A DNA stretch of 64,000 nucleotides, taken from contig CAJAQB010000019.1 in the NCBI GenBank assembly GCA_903943975.1, positions 124,001 through 188,000 on the forward strand, given 5' to 3'. Under the pieces are notes generated by a model. That model had not been told where the DNA came from. It worked only from the letters and a program-made list of their open reading frames with translations, and searched no databases. The translations under genes were made by a program, and so were the position numbers. The stretch comes from Synechococcus lacustris. GTDB lineage: Bacteria > Cyanobacteriota > Cyanobacteriia > PCC-6307 > Cyanobiaceae. Of this stretch, positions 60,965-64,000 are shown piece by piece (position 1 is the stretch's first letter; every line of letters starts with the position of its first letter).

Positions 60965-61911
60965 CCTGCGGGCCTCAGGCGGGCCAAACGGGCGCCTCGG
61001 TAATAGGTGGAAAGGATCTGGCCATAGCGGTAGCCCTTTTGCGCTAGCTGCCTGGCCCCCTGCTGACTCATGCTCGCCCCCAGGTGCCCATGGGCCTCAT
61101 AGGCCAGCTGCCGATCAGAGGCATAAAGGCTTTCGACGATGCCGCCTTGATAGCTAAGGATCAAACCGCTGGTGGCCTCCACCGCCGCCCGGGAGGGGCC
61201 ACTCTCACTGGCTAGCCCCTGGTAGGCCTGCCAGCGGGTGGTGGCCCCCAGGTTCCAGTGGGGATCAGCGGGTCGTGCCATGTGCACCAGGGCATAGGAA
61301 CGGGCGGCCACCGCCTGGGCCCGCAGCGCCTCATCGGGCCAGTAACTGGGCATCTCCGCCCCCACCACCGAGGCGATGTAGTCCTCCATCGGTAGGTGGT
61401 TTACCACCGTTAATCCCTTGCCCTCACAGAACAAACGCAACTGGCCGCGATAGGGGTTGCCATTCAGCTGCACCGAGCCGGCCTCGGCCCGCAACCACAG
61501 TTCCAACGGACCAGATTGGTCACCAAGGCTTAGCCCTGCCGCCCCACAACTAAGCGGCGCCGCCCCGTTGCCGGCCCGCCAGATCAGCCCATCCCGCTGG
61601 CGCAATTGCCAGGGACCCTCAGCGCCCACCTGGGCCCCTTGCTGGCCCTGCTGCAGCATCACCCGCATCTCCAGCGCCGGCCCCGGGCCAACTGGCTTTG
61701 GCGGCTCTTGATCCGGCGCGGGTAGTTGCGGCGCTGCCTGGGCCTGCTGGGGCGTTGGGTCCTGGAGCATGGCCTGGAGCAGCTGCGGATCCAGCTGGGG
61801 CCGCGGTGGCGTCAGGGTGGGGGCCACCAGGGCCACTAAAAAGCCGCCAACGGCCAGCGGTGCCACGCAGAGCATCCAGCCGGGTCCGTGCTCCCGCAGC
61901 TGCAGGTGCAT
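60961..61911 (-). CDS. SpoIID/LytB-domain protein
   Basis: 316 aa from ATG 61911. An N-terminal membrane anchor (WMLCVAPLAVGGFLVALVAP) is followed by a Pro/Gln-rich linker (about 30-65) and the SpoIID domain with the signature AEMPSYWPDEALRAQAVAAR then SYALVHMARPADPHW. SpoIID enzymes are lytic transglycosylases that act on stripped glycan. The frame is open to 62076, but the first 55 residues overlap the phzF-like gene; the start at 61911 is 8 nt past its stop. Confidence 0.85.
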   Translation of the reverse strand: MHLQLREHGPGWMLCVAPLAVGGFLVALVAPTLTPPRPQLDPQLLQAMLQDPTPQQAQAAPQLPAPDQEPPKPVGPGPALEMRVMLQQGQQGAQVGAEGPWQLRQRDGLIWRAGNGAAPLSCGAAGLSLGDQSGPLELWLRAEAGSVQLNGNPYRGQLRLFCEGKGLTVVNHLPMEDYIASVVGAEMPSYWPDEALRAQAVAARSYALVHMARPADPHWNLGATTRWQAYQGLASESGPSRAAVEATSGLILSYQGGIVESLYASDRQLAYEAHGHLGASMSQQGARQLAQKGYRYGQILSTYYRGARLARLRPAG

Positions 61912-61919
61912 CCTTTGCT

Positions 61920-62786
61920 TCAGGCGACCGCAAACCTCCACTGCTCTGCCGAGGCGAGCTCGGGTGGCCAGGGCATCAGGCCATCCCATAGGTGTATTCC
62001 AGCTCCAATGATGCGGATCATGCCTGAGTCCAACGGTTGAGCGTGCATGCCCCCAGGCCGATGGGACGGTTGCCATCCCGCCACAGTCGCCTTACCCAGC
62101 CGTTGGCACCAGAAAGGCGCCACCAGGGCATGGGCGGAACCGGTAACCGGATCCTCGTGGATACCCAGGCCCGGGCCAAAAAAACGCAGCTGGTAGTCGT
62201 AGGGGGCCGTAGCCGCCTGCATCAGCACCCAGGCCCGTTCCGGCCCTTCAGCCCAGGCGCTGGCCCCAGGATCCAGGGCGGCGAGGGGATAGTCATCGGG
62301 CAACAGCAGCACGCCGTAGCCCAGCGCTGAACTCCACTGGCCCAGGGGGGGGCGACCCAGCACGGCTTCCATCCAGGGGGCCCCAGGGCGGGGCAGCAGG
62401 CCAGGGGAGGGCAGGTCCAGGCTGACCAGGCCAGCGGCCGTTAACTCCACCCGCAGGGGGCCGCTGCGGCTGTGGAGGGCCAGCGGCTGGCCAATGGATA
62501 GCAAGCCCCAGTGGTGCAGCGCCAGGGTGGCCCCCAGGGTGGCGTGGCCGCAGAGGGGCACCTCGCAGCTGGGGGTGAACCAGCGCAGCCGCCAAGCGTC
62601 GGCGTCTTGCCAGAGAAAGGCAGTTTCCGACTGCTGTAATTCAGCGGCCAGGGCCTGCATCCAGGCGGCCGAAGCCGGCCCCGGCAGGAGGGCCACCGTG
62701 GCGCCATTGCCCGCCAGCGGTGTGCTGGTGAAGGCATCCACCGCCGCCAGACGCACCGCCGCCATTTGCACCTCTGTTTTCGTCAT
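61920..62786 (-). CDS. PhzF-family isomerase-like protein
   Basis: 288-aa PhzF/diaminopimelate-epimerase-fold protein. N-terminal half: DAFTSTPLAGNGATVALLPG and FTPSCEVPLCGHATLGATLA, with the family's GHATLG motif; C-terminal half: GIHEDPVTGSAHALVAPFWC. The usual catalytic Glu of PhzF is in the QQSETAFLW segment. Substrate unknown. Start ATG 62786 overlaps the gpsA stop (ATGA). A later Met at residue 8 is an alternative. Confidence 0.88.
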   Translation of the reverse strand: MTKTEVQMAAVRLAAVDAFTSTPLAGNGATVALLPGPASAAWMQALAAELQQSETAFLWQDADAWRLRWFTPSCEVPLCGHATLGATLALHHWGLLSIGQPLALHSRSGPLRVELTAAGLVSLDLPSPGLLPRPGAPWMEAVLGRPPLGQWSSALGYGVLLLPDDYPLAALDPGASAWAEGPERAWVLMQAATAPYDYQLRFFGPGLGIHEDPVTGSAHALVAPFWCQRLGKATVAGWQPSHRPGGMHAQPLDSGMIRIIGAGIHLWDGLMPWPPELASAEQWRFAVA

Positions 62787-63691
62787 TCGCTCCTCAGCCG
62801 CCGTTCCATCAATTCCTGCAGGGCCGTGCCGGGATCCTTGCGGCCCTCCACCAGGGCCTGCACCTGACGGGCAATCGGCAGGCTCCAACCATGCTCCTCC
62901 GCCAATCGGCAGAGCCCCGCACAGGTGGGCACCCCCTCCACGGTGGCGCCGATGCGTTGCAAGGCCTCTGGCGCCGTTAAGCCCTCCGCCAGGGCCATGC
63001 CAAAGCGATAGTTGCGGCTCAGGGGGCTGGTGGCGGTGGCCAACAGGTCGCCCAGGCCCGCCAGGCCAAACAGGGTTTCCTGGCGGCCCCCCAGGGCTTG
63101 GATCACCAGGCCCATCTCCGCCAGGGCGCGGGTGAGCAGGGAAGCCCGGGCATTGGCCCCCAGCTTGAGGCCATCGCAAACGCCAGCGGCAATCGCCATC
63201 ACATTTTTGAGACCACCGGCCAGTTCGGTGCCGAGCGGATCGCTGTTGCGATAAAGCCGGAAACGGTCGGTGCTGAGCGCCCGCTGATAGCGGCTCACCA
63301 GCGGTTCATCGCTGCCCGCCAGCACGCTGGCCGCCGGTAGCCCCTGGGCCAGTTCCTGGGCCAGGTTTGGGCCACTGAGCACCAACAGCGGCCAGCTGGG
63401 GCAATGGCGTTGCCAGAGCTGGCTGGCGGTGAGGCCAGTGGCGGGATCCAGCCCCTTGGAACAACTCACCAGGGGGCGGGGTTGGGCCCAGGGGGCCAGC
63501 TGGCCGGCGAGGGGCTCCACGCCCACCAGGGCCACGGCGCTTACCACCAGGTCGCAAACCTGCAGGTCTGCTAAGGCCGCTGGCCCATCGCGGCGCCGCC
63601 AGAGCTTCACCCCATGGCCGGCCTGGCCAAACAACTGGGCCAGGGTGGAACCCCAGGCTCCCCCACCCAACACAGCGATCGCCAGGGTCAA
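62783..63691 (-). CDS. gpsA: NAD(P)-dependent glycerol-3-phosphate dehydrogenase
   Basis: Makes glycerol 3-phosphate for lipid synthesis, 302 aa. Rossmann motif AVLGGGAWGSTLAQLFG at the N-terminus, SGPNLAQELAQGLPAA, the catalytic Lys in ELAGGLKNVMAIAAGVCDGL and GLAGLGDLLATATSPLSRNY for the C-terminal helical domain. About 30 residues shorter than E. coli GpsA, as in related picocyanobacteria. It follows the DUF2237 gene by 24 nt and overlaps phzF-like by 4 nt. Confidence 0.95.
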   Translation of the reverse strand: MTLAIAVLGGGAWGSTLAQLFGQAGHGVKLWRRRDGPAALADLQVCDLVVSAVALVGVEPLAGQLAPWAQPRPLVSCSKGLDPATGLTASQLWQRHCPSWPLLVLSGPNLAQELAQGLPAASVLAGSDEPLVSRYQRALSTDRFRLYRNSDPLGTELAGGLKNVMAIAAGVCDGLKLGANARASLLTRALAEMGLVIQALGGRQETLFGLAGLGDLLATATSPLSRNYRFGMALAEGLTAPEALQRIGATVEGVPTCAGLCRLAEEHGWSLPIARQVQALVEGRKDPGTALQELMERRLRSE

Positions 63692-63715
63692 TCAGCCAGG
63701 CCAGTGCGTTGGCCA

Positions 63716-64000
63716 TTATTCCCTGGAGACCGCCTTTTCCTGCAGCAAGCTCAGCTCAATCAATTCCAGGCTGCTGCGTTCACAGGCCTCGAGGATTACC
63801 CCCGGCGCCATGCCATCCCAGTAGGCCTCCAGCCAGCGGGCCGCACAGAGGCACCAACGGTCGCCGGGCTTAAGGCCAGGGAACAGCTGGGCTGGTTTTG
63901 GGGTGCTGAGGTCATTGCCCTGGGCCTTGCTGTAGCGGAGGAAGGAATCGGTAAGCACCACACAAACCGTGTGGCGGCCAATGTCATCAGCATCGGTGCG
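63716..64000 (-). CDS. DUF2237 protein, 5' end outside the window
   Basis: C-terminal 94 codons of a DUF2237 protein on the minus strand; the frame runs out of the right edge. Visible are RTDADDIGRHTVCVVLTDSF, FLRYSKAQGNDLSTPKPA, FPGLKPGDRWCLCAARWLEA and EACERSSLELIELSLLQ. Several Cys are conserved in the family. Function unknown; first member of the minus-strand run seen here. Confidence 0.85.
   Translation of the reverse strand, partial: RTDADDIGRHTVCVVLTDSFLRYSKAQGNDLSTPKPAQLFPGLKPGDRWCLCAARWLEAYWDGMAPGVILEACERSSLELIELSLLQEKAVSRE

Noticed and set aside
62787-63179. N-terminal extension of the PhzF-like protein
   Set aside because: Overlaps gpsA in another frame; the ATGA junction at 62783-62786 fixes the start.
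1-64000. Insertion sequence, prophage or integrated element
   Set aside because: No transposase, integrase, phage structural gene or flanking repeats were seen, and most genes are housekeeping genes in familiar order.

Overview
The window is a gene-dense, high-GC stretch of a phycobilisome-bearing picocyanobacterium, most likely the freshwater Cyanobium / Synechococcus (alpha-cyanobacterial) lineage. Evidence for this: an allophycocyanin alpha-B gene (apcD), geranylgeranyl reductase chlP, the proton-extrusion protein PxcA, CCB2/CCB4-type and CcsA cytochrome maturation proteins, a class II FBPase/SBPase, and the gene order rpe-glpX-hemA-glgC-gnd-pgl-CIA30-ilvD-upp, which I recognise from marine and freshwater Synechococcus. 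The species is an inference. No insertion sequence, prophage, integrase, CRISPR array or rRNA was seen; one tRNA gene and one cobalamin riboswitch were.

Layout. 0-1.8 kb: end of a DevBCA-type exporter (permease cut by the window edge, then ATPase) and a tiny basic protein. 1.9-4.9 kb: ExbB, two ExbD-like proteins, a TonB-like protein and a GT2 glycosyltransferase in one tightly overlapping run. 5-10.8 kb: rpsB-tsf, an acidic unknown protein, recG and a VanX-like dipeptidase, converging on sulfite reductase (sir). 12.6-19.1 kb: glyS, chlP (minus), VanY-like carboxypeptidase, typA and a DUF309 gene with an intrinsic terminator inside its first codons. 19.1-22.6 kb: lptA-lptB-lptF and ccsA. 22.6-29.5 kb: Calvin / oxidative pentose phosphate / glycogen / tetrapyrrole genes (rpe, glpX, hemA, glgC, gnd, pgl). 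29.5-37.5 kb: CIA30, ilvD, upp, a lumenal-type pentapeptide protein, a B12 riboswitch driving hupE-like and cobW-like metal genes, purS-purQ and a 2-Cys peroxiredoxin. 38-50.3 kb: tRNA-Met, an M23 peptidase, trmL-cobU-pxcA, a TPM protein, TerB-like, CCB-like, lptC-metG, a FAD oxidoreductase and rpmG-rpsR-RNase II/R. 50.3-55.4 kb: pheT, rlmD, apcD and an L,D-transpeptidase. 55.4-56.4 kb: a roughly 1-kb non-coding island between two converging genes. 56.4-64 kb: a J-domain protein, a DUF3370 exported protein, a sigma factor, and a compact minus-strand run (DUF2237, gpsA, phzF-like, spoIID-like, Ap4A phosphorylase).

Themes. Envelope work is prominent: Lpt export (split between two loci), VanX, VanY, M23, L,D-transpeptidase and SpoIID-type wall enzymes, and an ExbB/ExbD energiser. 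Carbon metabolism is clustered with tetrapyrrole synthesis. Cobalt/B12 handling appears three times (riboswitch with hupE, cobW, cobU). The genome is extremely compact: ATGA-type junctions are the rule, several convergent pairs overlap at their 3' ends, and TTG starts are frequent, two of them (glyS, glpX) forced by upstream in-frame stops. The most unusual spots are the terminator embedded in the DUF309 gene upstream of lptABF, a ladder of three ATGA-linked mini-ORFs at 30006-30057, and the structured non-coding island at 55.4-56.4 kb.
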